Part shown: one piece after another, positions 15,694-24,516 of the stretch
Position numbering within the stretch: position 1 is the stretch's first letter
Layout: the number at the start of each line of letters is the position of its first letter
Source: Flavobacterium erciyesense
GTDB lineage: Bacteria; Bacteroidota; Bacteroidia; Flavobacteriales; Flavobacteriaceae
Reading direction: 5' to 3'
Length of the DNA stretch: 64,000 nt
Assembly (NCBI RefSeq): GCF_018069925.1
Contig: NZ_JAGPXB010000005.1
Span: 62,001 to 126,000, forward strand
Program-made: the position numbers and the translations under genes
Notes under the pieces: generated by a model
Database searches by the model: none
What the model was told of the DNA's origin: nothing
Seen by the model: only the letters and a program-made list of their open reading frames with translations

Positions 15694-16341
15694 TTATTTT
15701 TTGAGCTTGTCTTTGTACATTTTTTGCAATTTCTCAATTTTAGGGGTAATTACGTAACTGCAATAACCTTGCGTTTTATTTTGATTGTAATAATTCTGAT
15801 GGTAATCCTCAGCAACATAAAAAGCAGTAGCCGGAGAAATTTGAGTTACAATAGGCTTCCCAAAAGTATTTTCGCTAGTCATTAACGCAATGTAATCTGT
15901 GGCTAATTGTTTTTGAGCCTCATTGTGGTAAAAAATCTCGCTGCGGTATTGTGTTCCTGAATCAGCACCCTGACGATTCAATGTTGTTGGATCGTGTGTG
16001 GCAAAAAATATTTCTAGCAATTCGCCATACGTTATTTTTTTAGGATCAAATGTAATTTCAATCGCCTCGGCATGGCCTGTCATACCGCCGCTTATTTCTT
16101 GATAAGTCGGATTCAATGTGCGTCCGCCAATGTATCCTGAAACCACTTTAGTTACGCCATCTAGCTGTAAAAATACCGCTTCGGTACACCAAAAACAGCC
16201 ACCCGCAAATGTGGCTACATCCCAATCTTTTTGAATTTCCATATTATTTTTTTCTATACTTTTAGGTACTATTACTGTTTTTTCTTTGGCACAAAATGAA
16301 AAAGGAAGTAATGCCAAAAAAACACCTATCATTTTTTTCAT
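15694..16341 (-). CDS. msrA: Peptide-methionine (S)-S-oxide reductase MsrA, exported form
   Basis: MsrA reduces methionine-S-sulfoxide in oxidised proteins. The catalytic motif GGCFWCTEAVF gives the active cysteine at residue 49, and QYRSEIFY and YVAEDYHQNYY are the typical substrate-pocket blocks. The N-terminus MKKMIGVFLALLPFSFCAKE is a signal sequence, possibly a poor lipobox because Phe precedes the Cys, so the enzyme probably works in the periplasm. The 215-residue length includes this leader. It is divergent from the LolD-like ATPase gene. Confidence 0.94.
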   Translation of the reverse strand: MKKMIGVFLALLPFSFCAKEKTVIVPKSIEKNNMEIQKDWDVATFAGGCFWCTEAVFLQLDGVTKVVSGYIGGRTLNPTYQEISGGMTGHAEAIEITFDPKKITYGELLEIFFATHDPTTLNRQGADSGTQYRSEIFYHNEAQKQLATDYIALMTSENTFGKPIVTQISPATAFYVAEDYHQNYYNQNKTQGYCSYVITPKIEKLQKMYKDKLKK

Positions 16342-16357
16342 AGTGTAATTTTTAAAT

Positions 16358-16365
16358 CAAAGTTA
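16358..16365 (-). promoter_or_regulatory. -7 box of the msrA promoter
   Basis: On the minus strand the octamer TAACTTTG matches TAnnTTTG and sits about 17 bp upstream of the msrA ATG. No convincing -33 element at the usual spacing. Confidence 0.4.
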
Positions 16366-16489
16366 CAAGATATGCAACAGTCCTGCCCTCGTTCTTAACT
16401 AAAGTTTATCGTTTGTTAAACTAAAATTACAAAGGATCTATTTAATAATACTTAAAATCTTTGTTTCTTTGTCAAAACAGTTTCAAAAA

Positions 16490-17176
16490 ATGATCCAAGC
16501 TACCAATTTGCATAAATATTACGACCAATTACACGTTCTAGAAGGAGTCGATTTACATATTAAACAAGGTGAAATCGTATCAATTGTAGGCGCGTCAGGA
16601 GCCGGAAAAACAACTTTGCTACAACTATTAGGTACCTTAGACAAACCCACTGTAGCGGCAAGCAAGCATCATGCAGCGCTAGGCGAATGCTCATTACTAA
16701 TCAACGGGCAGGATATCACGAAAATGAAAGACACGACTTTGTCGCAATTTAGAAACCTCAACTTGGGTTTTATTTTTCAATTTCATCAACTTTTACCAGA
16801 GTTCACTGCACTTGAAAACGTATGCATCCCCGCTTTGATTGCCAAAAAATCAAAAAAAGAAACCGAGGGCGAAGCGATCAAACTCCTCACCTATCTTGGT
16901 TTAGCGCACCGCATTCATCATAAACCGAACGCACTTTCTGGCGGAGAGCAGCAGCGTGTGGCAGTCGCTAGAGCTTTAATCAACAAACCAGCTGTGATTT
17001 TTGCCGATGAGCCATCAGGGAATTTAGATACCGCCTCAGCCGAAAATTTGCACCAGCTATTTTTTAAATTGCGTGACGAATTCGGACAGACTTTTGTCAT
17101 CGTAACACACAACGAGGAGCTAGCCAATATGGCCGACAGAAAATTAATTATGGTAGACGGGCAAATTAGTAATTAG
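16490..17176 (+). CDS. lolD: ABC transporter ATP-binding protein, LolD type
   Basis: The ATG at 16490 (228 aa) is preferred over an upstream [23 protein letters not shown] is the normal opening of the LolD/MacB class. The Walker A is GASGAGKTT, the Q-loop region is [18 protein letters not shown], the signature is [15 protein letters not shown] and the Walker B is VIFADEPSG. Length and QFHQLLPEF fit the LolD subgroup, which powers release of lipoproteins from the inner membrane. The permease LolCE is not beside it, which is common in Bacteroidota; a MacB-like role is possible. Confidence 0.85.
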   Translation: MIQATNLHKYYDQLHVLEGVDLHIKQGEIVSIVGASGAGKTTLLQLLGTLDKPTVAASKHHAALGECSLLINGQDITKMKDTTLSQFRNLNLGFIFQFHQLLPEFTALENVCIPALIAKKSKKETEGEAIKLLTYLGLAHRIHHKPNALSGGEQQRVAVARALINKPAVIFADEPSGNLDTASAENLHQLFFKLRDEFGQTFVIVTHNEELANMADRKLIMVDGQISN

Positions 17177-17300
17177 GAGCTAATTAGCTCCGCTGAATCT
17201 TCGATTTCCAGCTATCCACTATATTCCCGATCAAAAAACTACGGCCGAAAAAGCCTTGTTTTTTAAAATAGGGAGATGCCGTTCCTATCTGGGCTGGGAA
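17171..17300 (-). repeat. Dispersed palindromic element, copy C
   Basis: Read on the minus strand it begins AGCCCAGATAGGAACGGCATC, has CGGCCG near the centre between TTTTTT/AAAAAA arms, and ends with TAGTGGATAGCTGGAAATC and a GGAGCTAATTAGCTCC palindrome. The end boxes are shared with the copies at 28664 and, less closely, 12725. It follows the lolD-like gene in the opposite orientation. Confidence 0.65.
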
Positions 17301-17348
17301 AACTGCAATAAACACGCGTAATTAATTTCATTCAGCTACCTCTTAACC

Positions 17349-18113
17349 ATGACTTCAACTGAACTCAAAGATTTTTTAGACGAAAAAGTCATACAATACA
17401 ACACTCTTGATTTTATTGACAGTGATCCAGTTCAAATTCCGCATCTTTTTTCACAAAAAGAAGACATCGAAATTGCAGGCTTTCTAAGTGCTACTATCGC
17501 CTGGGGCAACCGTAAAATGATCATTCAAAACTCACATCGCATGCTCGATTTAATGGGAAATGCACCTTTTGATTTTGTAATGTCGCACAGCGAAAGTGAT
17601 CTAGAACGCCTCAATAATTTTGTGCACCGCACCTTCAACGGCCAAGATTTCATAGGCTTCATAAAATCATTGCAACACATTTATAAAAAACACGGTGGAC
17701 TTGAGGCTGTTTTTGCACAAAATCAAGAAGCACAATCCGTGCAAAAAAGTATATCTGAATTCAAGAAAACTTTCTTTTCGATTCCGCATTTGCCACGTAC
17801 ACAAAAACACATCTCTGATCCTTTGAATAATTCAGCAGCAAAACGGATTAACATGTACCTACGTTGGATGGTTCGACAAGACAATAAAGGAGTAGATTTA
17901 GGCATTTGGAAAAGCATTTCACCCGCTGCCCTATCTTGCCCTTTGGATGTGCACTCTGGCAATGTAGCACGTAGATTGGGTATTTTAAATCGAAAACAAA
18001 ACGATGGCAAAGCCTTAGCCGAGCTAGATGCCAAGCTAAGAGAATTTGACCCCAATGATCCTGTAAAATACGATTTTGCTTTGTTTGGGTTAGGTGTTTT
18101 TGAAGGCTTTTAA
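17349..18113 (+). CDS. TIGR02757 / DUF2400 family protein
   Basis: This 254-residue soluble protein matches the TIGR02757 family widespread in Bacteroidota. It opens with LKDFLDEKVIQYN and has DPVQIPHLFSQKEDIEIAGF, LSATIAWGNRKMII and a C-terminal block MYLRWMVRQDNKGVDLGIWK ending PVKYDFALFGLGVFEGF. The order of its blocks, especially PLDVHSGNVARRLGIL, recalls helix-hairpin-helix glycosylase-like folds. The function is unproven. It lies between an intergenic repeat and the helicase gene; its own promoter is not evident. Confidence 0.88.
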   Translation: MTSTELKDFLDEKVIQYNTLDFIDSDPVQIPHLFSQKEDIEIAGFLSATIAWGNRKMIIQNSHRMLDLMGNAPFDFVMSHSESDLERLNNFVHRTFNGQDFIGFIKSLQHIYKKHGGLEAVFAQNQEAQSVQKSISEFKKTFFSIPHLPRTQKHISDPLNNSAAKRINMYLRWMVRQDNKGVDLGIWKSISPAALSCPLDVHSGNVARRLGILNRKQNDGKALAELDAKLREFDPNDPVKYDFALFGLGVFEGF

Positions 18114-18129
18114 TCCAAAACAAACTGCC

Positions 18130-18162
18130 TTTGCCACATTCCTTGTAAAAAGACTATCTTTG
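18130..18162 (+). promoter_or_regulatory. Promoter of the DEAD-box helicase gene
   Basis: TTTG (18130-18133), 21-base spacer, TATCTTTG (18155-18162), close to the TTTG-N19/20-TAnnTTTG pattern. The helicase ATG is 16 bases after the -7 box, so the leader is very short. Confidence 0.5.
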
Positions 18163-18178
18163 CACAAAATTTAAGCAA

Positions 18179-19531
18179 ATGAGTACTTTCGAACAATTCA
18201 AACTCCCTAAATCTGTACAAAAAGCAATTGATGATTTAGGATTTACCACTCCAACTCCAATTCAGGAAAAAACTTTTTCTGTAATTATGTCAGGACGCGA
18301 TATGATGGGAATTGCACAAACAGGTACAGGAAAAACATTTGCCTACTTATTACCTTTACTGAAGTTATACAAATTCACACCTGGCCACACACCAAAAATC
18401 GTGATTTTGGTTCCTACACGTGAATTGGTTGTACAAGTAGTTGAAGAGGTTGAAAAGCTAACCAAATACATGTCGGTTCGTACTATTGGTATTTTCGGTG
18501 GTGTAAACATCAATACCCAAAAAACTACTGTCTACCAAGGATGTGATATTCTTGTGGGTACTCCGGGACGTATCATGGACCTTACCTTGGACAATGTGAT
18601 CCGATTTGAGGAAATGCAAAAATTAGTCATTGACGAATTTGATGAAATGCTCAACTTGGGTTTCCGCACTCAACTAACTGCAATTTTGGCCATGATGCCC
18701 AAAAAACGTCAAAACATTCTCTTCTCGGCTACCATGACAGATGAAGTAGATGCTATTTTGAATGATTATTTTGATTATCCTGAAGAAGTTACCCTTTCAG
18801 CATCAGGAACACCACTTGAAAACATTACACAAATTACGTATCACGTACCTAATTTTAATACTAAAGTTAATTTGCTAAAACACCTACTTTCAACTACAGA
18901 AGATATGAGTCGCTTGTTGGTATTTGTAAACAATAAAAAAATATCTGATCTCTTGCACGAGCGCATCGAGGAAGATTTTGAAGGTCAATTTGGGGTAATT
19001 CACTCCAACAAATCTCAAAATTATCGTTTGAGCACTATGGCTTCTTTTCAAGAAGGCAATTTACGTGGTTTGATTACTACTGATATCATGGCAAGAGGAC
19101 TAGATATTTCTAACATTACGCACGTTGTCAATTTTGAAATGCCTGAACTACCTGAATTGTACATGCACCGTATTGGTAGAACTGGTCGTGCCGATGCAAC
19201 AGGTACAGCAATAAGTTTTATAGCTCCTCGCGAAGAAGAAAAGAAAATTGAAGTAGAATTGTTAATGAATATGGAATTGGCCTTAGAACCTTTCCCAGAA
19301 ACAGTCGAGATTTCAAGCAAATTAATCGAACCGGAAAAAGATAGACAACCGATTAAGTTTTTGATGAAAAAACAAAAACTAGCCGGCGATGGTGCTTTTC
19401 AGGAAAAAAGCAAGAAGAATAAAAAGGTAAATCTCGGAGGTCCTGGCGTAACAAAGAAAAAAACACACGGATCAGTGAATAGAAACATGCTAAAAACGAG
19501 AGCTAAAAAGAAGAAAGACAGCAATAAATAA
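18179..19531 (+). CDS. DEAD-box family RNA helicase with DEFD in motif II
   Basis: This 450-residue helicase unwinds RNA duplexes with ATP. The Q motif is FTTPTPIQEK, motif I is AQTGTGKT, Ia is PTREL, Ib is TPGR, III is SAT and VI is HRIGRTGRA. Motif II reads VIDEFDEML (residues 152-155), where the family norm is DEAD. The catalytic Asp-Glu and final Asp are kept, so activity is plausible. The C-terminus is Lys-rich (KKKTHGSV, RAKKKKDSN), fit for RNA binding. A second DEAD-box gene at 62732 has the normal DEAD motif. Confidence 0.93.
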   Translation: MSTFEQFKLPKSVQKAIDDLGFTTPTPIQEKTFSVIMSGRDMMGIAQTGTGKTFAYLLPLLKLYKFTPGHTPKIVILVPTRELVVQVVEEVEKLTKYMSVRTIGIFGGVNINTQKTTVYQGCDILVGTPGRIMDLTLDNVIRFEEMQKLVIDEFDEMLNLGFRTQLTAILAMMPKKRQNILFSATMTDEVDAILNDYFDYPEEVTLSASGTPLENITQITYHVPNFNTKVNLLKHLLSTTEDMSRLLVFVNNKKISDLLHERIEEDFEGQFGVIHSNKSQNYRLSTMASFQEGNLRGLITTDIMARGLDISNITHVVNFEMPELPELYMHRIGRTGRADATGTAISFIAPREEEKKIEVELLMNMELALEPFPETVEISSKLIEPEKDRQPIKFLMKKQKLAGDGAFQEKSKKNKKVNLGGPGVTKKKTHGSVNRNMLKTRAKKKKDSNK

Positions 19532-19558
19532 TACTTTTATTAGTTCTCTACATACCAT

Positions 19559-19598
19559 AAAAAAGGCTAAAAATGCAATTGTATTTTTAGCCTTTTTT
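19559..19598. terminator. Bidirectional terminator between helicase and lactonase genes
   Basis: Perfect 16-bp stem AAAAAAGGCTAAAAAT (19559-19574) with its complement at 19583-19598 and an 8-nt loop, lying between convergent genes. Confidence 0.9.
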
Positions 19599-19613
19599 GT
19601 TTCCACAGACTAT

Positions 19614-20726
19614 TTACTGCTTTGTAAAGACCAAACAAACTGGTGCGCATAAAGAGATCTTCTCGCCCGTTGCGGTTAAACTTCCTGTTTTTTTATTTCG
19701 TTTAAAAACAACTACTTCATTCGTATATTGATGCCCGACTAGTAAAAAATTACCGCTTGGATCAATTACAAAGTTACGAGGCCCTTTACCTAATGAGCTT
19801 TGATGCTCTTGCCCTTTTAATAAACCGTTTTTTTCGACTTTAAAAATCGAAATGGTATTGGCTTCTCCACGATTTGAGGCATATAAAAATTTTCCGTCAA
19901 GAGAAAAATGCAAGTCGGCTGCGCTAAAACTACCTTTAAAATCTGGAGAAAGTAATGAAGTTTCTTGAATTAATTTTAATTGACCGTTTCCATATTCAAA
20001 AACGGACAAAGCAGCAGTAAGTTCTTGTAATAAATACATGTATTTCCCATTAGGACTAAAGGTTAAATGCCTTGGCCCGCTACCCGATTTTACAGCAACA
20101 ACAGCTGTTTGTGTTAAAACATCCTTTTCTGAATTAGGATTGTAAGCGTAGAGCGTCACGGTATCTGTCCCTAAATCGGTTGCTAGCGCATATTTTTTAT
20201 CCGGCGAAAAATGCAACATATGTACATGAGGACCTTCTTGTCGCTGGGTATTTGGTCCTTTGCCTTTATGAGAAATTAGTTGATTGGCTGCTGAAAGACT
20301 TCCATCGGATTTCTTTTTAAAAACAGTAATACTACCACCACTGTAATTGGCCACCATCACATTCGGGCCGTCTGTAATTATATGACAAGGATCAGCTCCT
20401 TCTGACGGCTGTGTATTTAGTAATTGCAACTGTGCAGAACTCGCATCGTAACTAAAAGCGCTAACGCTACTTTTACTTCCAAATTCATTTACCGCATAAA
20501 CAAATTTATTATCATTAGACACTGTCAAAAAACTCGGATTCACAGTTGGAGCTGAAGTGTTTTTCAAATTAAAATCACCGGTCTTGCTGTCAAAATCGTA
20601 AACATAAATCCCCTTACTATCACACCCTTGTGTATAGGTACCTATGAGTAAATTCAATTTGTTTTTTTGTGCATAAGTAGCCGATATAAACAGAAACGCT
20701 ATAATAAGTATAAATTTTTTTTTCAT
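19614..20726 (-). CDS. Secreted seven-bladed beta-propeller lactonase family protein
   Basis: This 370-residue protein is a YbhE/Pgl-type lactonase-family propeller. It has a signal peptide (MKKKFILIIAFLFISATYA, before QK), then LLIGTYTQGCDSKGIYVYDF. Repeated blade motifs follow, such as NPSFLTVSNDNKFVYAVNE, GPRHLTFSPNGKYMYLLQE and GPRNFVIDPSGNFLLVGHQ. Family members include 6-phosphogluconolactonase, but the signal peptide puts this one in the periplasm, so its substrate is probably another lactone or sugar derivative. A 17-bp palindrome lies 28-44 bp upstream of the ATG. Confidence 0.85.
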   Translation of the reverse strand: MKKKFILIIAFLFISATYAQKNKLNLLIGTYTQGCDSKGIYVYDFDSKTGDFNLKNTSAPTVNPSFLTVSNDNKFVYAVNEFGSKSSVSAFSYDASSAQLQLLNTQPSEGADPCHIITDGPNVMVANYSGGSITVFKKKSDGSLSAANQLISHKGKGPNTQRQEGPHVHMLHFSPDKKYALATDLGTDTVTLYAYNPNSEKDVLTQTAVVAVKSGSGPRHLTFSPNGKYMYLLQELTAALSVFEYGNGQLKLIQETSLLSPDFKGSFSAADLHFSLDGKFLYASNRGEANTISIFKVEKNGLLKGQEHQSSLGKGPRNFVIDPSGNFLLVGHQYTNEVVVFKRNKKTGSLTATGEKISLCAPVCLVFTKQ

Positions 20727-20753
20727 GTTTGAAATGGTATTAAGTAGCTAAAA

Positions 20754-20770
20754 TACACATTATATGTGTA
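20754..20770. promoter_or_regulatory. 17-bp perfect palindrome upstream of the lactonase gene
   Basis: TACACATTATATGTGTA is a perfect palindrome (7-bp arms, 3-nt centre). It lies between the divergent lactonase and BatA genes, nearer the lactonase start. It has the size of a dimeric repressor operator. No regulator is encoded nearby. Confidence 0.45.
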
Positions 20771-20837
20771 CGTTTAACACTTTGAATCAAGCACCGAAAA
20801 ATAAAAGCGCAATACCATTAATCTGTTCACAAATTTG

Positions 20838-20845
20838 TATTTTTG
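20838..20845 (+). promoter_or_regulatory. -7 box upstream of the BatA gene
   Basis: TATTTTTG matches TAnnTTTG and lies 62 bp before the preferred BatA start. A transcript starting there would include the ATG at 20908. No clear -33 element. Confidence 0.4.
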
Positions 20846-20907
20846 ATTCCGAAAAGTAAACAAATGCCCTTGCAATTGACTTGCAAAGCTTTAAACACCG
20901 CTTACGA

Positions 20908-22830
20908 ATGCATTTTAAACATCCTGAATTTTTATATTTCCTGTTTTTGCTCCTCATACCCATAGTGGTGCATCTGTTTCAACTTAGACGATTTAAAAAA
21001 GAATATTTCACCAATGTTCGCTTTTTACAAGCACTTTCTATTCAATCCAGAAAAAGTTCGACCCTAAAAAAGTGGTTGCTCTTGGCTTGTCGCTGCTTGC
21101 TTTTAACAGCTTTAATTTTGGCTTTTGCCCAACCTTTTTTTGACTCCAAAGACAGTAAAAATGCTAATAACGAATTGTACATCGTGCTTGACAATTCTTA
21201 TAGCATGCAAGCCAAAGGCAAAAAGGGAGAATTATTAAAACGAGCCGTGCAAGATTTACTGGAACACGCACCGGAGCAAACTACGTTTTCATTACTCACA
21301 AATACAGAGAATTTTTGGAATACCGATATCAAAACGATTACGAACGCTTTACAAAATTTAGAGTACAGCGCAACACCTTTAAATGTTGAAGCTCTTTTAT
21401 CACAAATCAAAGCCCGAAAATCAGCTTTCAAGAAAGATATTGTCATTATCACCGATGCAGTAGATTTAGATGTAAAAGCACTTAAAAGCGTATCGAAAGA
21501 CGCAAATCCATTGTTGATAATTCCGGAGGCAGAGCAAAAAACTAATGTATCGATTGATAGTGTTTTTATCAAAAAAGCTGTTTCCAATTTCTATGAAATT
21601 AGTGTTGAAATTTCAAACTATGGTTCAGACATGGATCGTATTCCAGTGGCTTTATACAATGAAAATAAATTGATAGCCAAAACATCAGTAACACTTAAAG
21701 GTTCTAAACAATCCATTCCGTTTACTATTCCCAAACAAGCTTTTCATGGTTATGCTTCTATCAGCGACGATGGTTTAGCTTATGACAACACCTATTATTT
21801 TAGTATTGCTGAAATGAAAAAAACAAGTGTATTAAGTATTGGAGATGAATCAAAGAGCGAATTTTTATCCCGCATTTACACCGCTCCCGAATTTAGTTTT
21901 CGAAACAGTGCGCTTTCTGCTTTGGACTATAACAGCATTGAAGAGCAAAATGCTATTGTCTTGAATGAAATTGATGCCATTCCGCAAGCATTGAGTACAA
22001 CATTACAATCATTTATTAACAAGGGAGGAAGTGTTATTCTTATCCCTGCAGCCAATACAAAGGATACGAATCCATTTTTAGCAAAAGTGAGTAACTTACA
22101 GTTGACTGATTGGGCAGCGAATGAAAAACAAATTACCAAAATCAATTTTGATCATCCAGTTTTTAATGCGGTTTTTGAAGAGAAAATTACCAACTTCCAG
22201 TTTCCTAAAACCAAAGCCAGCTTTAAGCTATCAAGTAATAATCCTGCGGCTTTGTGGTATGAAGATCAATCGGCATTTTTAACAGCTATTATCAATCCAG
22301 TTGGTGCTTTGGCTGTATTTGCAGCGCCACTAAATACTGAAAATTCTAATTTTCAGCAATCGCCTTTAATTGTTCCCACTTTTTACAAACTCGCTACTTT
22401 ACAGCAATCAAATGGTAGCTTAGCTCAGACTATCGGAAACGATCAACCTCATATTACACCCGTAACCTTATCAAAAGATGCAATCCTTGAAGTAAAAGGT
22501 CCTGGCGAACCTTTTATTCCGGTGCAACAAATTTTGAGTAACAAAGTCAAAATGAGTTTTACAGAATATCCGCAACAAGCAGGAAATTTCAGGATTTACA
22601 ATAAAAAACAGTGGATTGAAAACATCAGCTTTAATTACAATCGAAACGAAAGCGATCTTTCTCAAACCAACCAAAATTCTCTATCGGATTTTGACACCGA
22701 ATCATCTATAGAATCCTTTTTTGATGCCGTACAAACCAACAGAACCGATAATCAAATATGGAAATGGTTTGCTATCTTTGCGCTATTGCTAGCACTGACT
22801 GAAATGGCGATAATTCGATTCGTAAAATAA
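20908..22830 (+). CDS. BatA-domain membrane protein with vWA-like domain
   Basis: The family N-terminus fits the ATG at 20908 (640 aa): MHFKHPEFLYFLFLLLIPIV is the first membrane helix, followed by FQLRRFKKEYFTNVRFLQAL, the signature of the BatA N-terminal region. A second helix is WLLLACRCLLLTALILAFAQ. A von Willebrand factor A-like domain follows, with the metal-site start VLDNSYSMQA (DxSxS pattern) and VIITDAVDLD. Residues 240-600 are periplasmic beta-rich sequence and the last 20 residues form a third helix (WKWFAIFALLLALTEMAII). The upstream TTG extension is not supported. It begins a four-gene plus-strand cluster with the dihydroorotase homologue. Confidence 0.88.
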   Translation: MHFKHPEFLYFLFLLLIPIVVHLFQLRRFKKEYFTNVRFLQALSIQSRKSSTLKKWLLLACRCLLLTALILAFAQPFFDSKDSKNANNELYIVLDNSYSMQAKGKKGELLKRAVQDLLEHAPEQTTFSLLTNTENFWNTDIKTITNALQNLEYSATPLNVEALLSQIKARKSAFKKDIVIITDAVDLDVKALKSVSKDANPLLIIPEAEQKTNVSIDSVFIKKAVSNFYEISVEISNYGSDMDRIPVALYNENKLIAKTSVTLKGSKQSIPFTIPKQAFHGYASISDDGLAYDNTYYFSIAEMKKTSVLSIGDESKSEFLSRIYTAPEFSFRNSALSALDYNSIEEQNAIVLNEIDAIPQALSTTLQSFINKGGSVILIPAANTKDTNPFLAKVSNLQLTDWAANEKQITKINFDHPVFNAVFEEKITNFQFPKTKASFKLSSNNPAALWYEDQSAFLTAIINPVGALAVFAAPLNTENSNFQQSPLIVPTFYKLATLQQSNGSLAQTIGNDQPHITPVTLSKDAILEVKGPGEPFIPVQQILSNKVKMSFTEYPQQAGNFRIYNKKQWIENISFNYNRNESDLSQTNQNSLSDFDTESSIESFFDAVQTNRTDNQIWKWFAIFALLLALTEMAIIRFVK

Positions 22831-22861
22831 CAACACACACCTTGCTTAACTTTATCCAATC

Positions 22862-24118
22862 ATGAAATTAATCATCAGAAATGCCAAGATTATCGATCCT
22901 ACAAGTCCATTCCACAACCAGACTACTGATCTTTTAATCGTTGATGGTTTACTGCAAAAAATAGAAACGGCATTAGCCAATCCTGATAATATTGAAGAAC
23001 TTCAACTAGAAAATTTGCACGTTTCTCAAGGTTGGTTTGACAGTAGTGTTTCGTTAGGTGAACCTGGTTTTGAAGAAAGAGAAACTTTAGCCAATGGGCT
23101 TTTGGTAGCTGCTAAAAGTGGATTCACAGCCGTAGCTTTGCAACCTAACACCAATCCTGTTATTGACAATCAATCACAAATCAATTTTGTACTTTCAAAA
23201 GCTAAAAATGCAGCCACTGAACTCTACCCGATTGGCGCATTAAGTAAAGGAAGCGAAGGCACTGATATGGCTGAAATGTTCGATATGAAAAACGCTGGAG
23301 CAATTGCGTTTGGAGATTATAACAAAAGTATTGCTAATGCAAATTTATTAAAAATCGCTTTGCAATACGTACAAGATTTTGATGGTTTAGTGATTACTTT
23401 TTGTCAAGACAATACGCTAAAAGGACATGGTGTAGTGCATGAAGGTAATGTTTCAACTCGTTTAGGTCTGAAGGGAATACCAAGTTTAGCTGAAGAATTA
23501 CAAGTAGCACGAAATTTATATTTATTGGAATACACAGGCGGAAAATTGCACATTCCTACCATCTCTACTCAAAAATCAGTTGAATTAATTAAAGAAGCTA
23601 AAGTAAAAGGATTGCAAGTTACTTGTAGCGTTGCAGTACACAACTTAGTTTTGACCGATGAAAAGCTTGATGGTTTTGATACCCGTTTTAAGGTTTTGCC
23701 ACCGCTGCGTAGCGAAACTGACCGAAAAGCCCTCTTGGAAGGTATTCACGATGGGACCATTGACATAATTACATCTGACCATAATCCGATTGATATTGAA
23801 CACAAAAAAATGGAATTTGACGGCGCAAAATATGGAACGATAGGTTTAGAAAGCGCTTTTTCAAGCTTACTAACTGTGCTTCCTCTAGAGCTAGTTATTG
23901 AGAAATTAACCGCTGGAAAAGCTACTTTTGGCATCAAGTCGCACAGTATAATGGAAGGAGCAACAGCTTCGCTTAGCTTATTCAATCCTGATGGAGATGA
24001 TATCTTTCAAAAAGAAAACATACTATCAAAATCGAAAAATTCTGCTTTTTTAGGTAGCTCAATTAAAGGAAAAGCATACGGAATTGTAAACCAAGGACAA
24101 TTAATTTTAAACAAATAA
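22862..24118 (+). CDS. Dihydroorotase-like protein lacking metal-ligand histidines
   Basis: This 418-residue protein aligns over its whole length with class I dihydroorotase, the pyrimidine-pathway enzyme. The metal ligands are gone. The usual DxHVHLREPG reads DSSVSLGEPG (residues 60-69), so both His become Ser and the Arg becomes Gly. HCED reads FCQD (180-183), and HisHvST reads HIPTIST (230-236). AFSDDG reads AFGDYN (149-154), and only the Asp of TSDHNP (306) is kept. Catalysis like PyrC is therefore unlikely. Such pseudo-dihydroorotases elsewhere scaffold aspartate transcarbamoylase; that role here is inference. It overlaps the next gene by one base (TAATG), so the pair is translationally coupled. 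Confidence 0.88.
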   Translation: MKLIIRNAKIIDPTSPFHNQTTDLLIVDGLLQKIETALANPDNIEELQLENLHVSQGWFDSSVSLGEPGFEERETLANGLLVAAKSGFTAVALQPNTNPVIDNQSQINFVLSKAKNAATELYPIGALSKGSEGTDMAEMFDMKNAGAIAFGDYNKSIANANLLKIALQYVQDFDGLVITFCQDNTLKGHGVVHEGNVSTRLGLKGIPSLAEELQVARNLYLLEYTGGKLHIPTISTQKSVELIKEAKVKGLQVTCSVAVHNLVLTDEKLDGFDTRFKVLPPLRSETDRKALLEGIHDGTIDIITSDHNPIDIEHKKMEFDGAKYGTIGLESAFSSLLTVLPLELVIEKLTAGKATFGIKSHSIMEGATASLSLFNPDGDDIFQKENILSKSKNSAFLGSSIKGKAYGIVNQGQLILNK

Positions 24119-24450
24119 TGACACCAACAAATCAGTCTAATTCAGGAAAAACAGCCGCGATTACAAGTTATATTTTAGGGATTGGCGTTTTTATTGCTAT
24201 GTCAATGAACTCCGAAGATAAAAGTGCCTTTGCCTCATTTCACATCCGACAAGGGCTCGGACTCACACTTACTTTCTTTTCACTTGGCCTTATCATTAGT
24301 AACTTTGATAGTATGATGATCTCCGCTCCAATGTGGATTTTCATTTTAGTTTTGTGGTCGTATGGGATTACATCTGCCATAAGAGGCGAAATGAAACCAT
24401 TACCACTATTGGGTAATTTATATCAAAAATGGCTTTCTAATATTTCATAA
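24118..24450 (+). CDS. Small membrane protein, DUF4870/Tic20-like
   Basis: This 110-residue protein overlaps the preceding stop codon by one base. It has hydrophobic segments at about residues 14-30, 47-62 and 70-88. The layout (AAITSYILGIGVFIAM, SAFASFHIRQGLGLTLTFF, MMISAPMWIFILVLWSYGI, then EMKPLPLLGNLYQKW) is that of the DUF4870/Tic20-like family. The conserved FHIRQG block and a C-terminal PLPLLGN fit. Role unknown; the coupling suggests coexpression with the dihydroorotase homologue. Confidence 0.75.
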   Translation: MTPTNQSNSGKTAAITSYILGIGVFIAMSMNSEDKSAFASFHIRQGLGLTLTFFSLGLIISNFDSMMISAPMWIFILVLWSYGITSAIRGEMKPLPLLGNLYQKWLSNIS

Positions 24451-24516
24451 ACGAAGTTAGAAGCCACTATTTAACTGAAAAAAAACAGGATTTCAGTATT
24501 CCTTAAAACACACATC

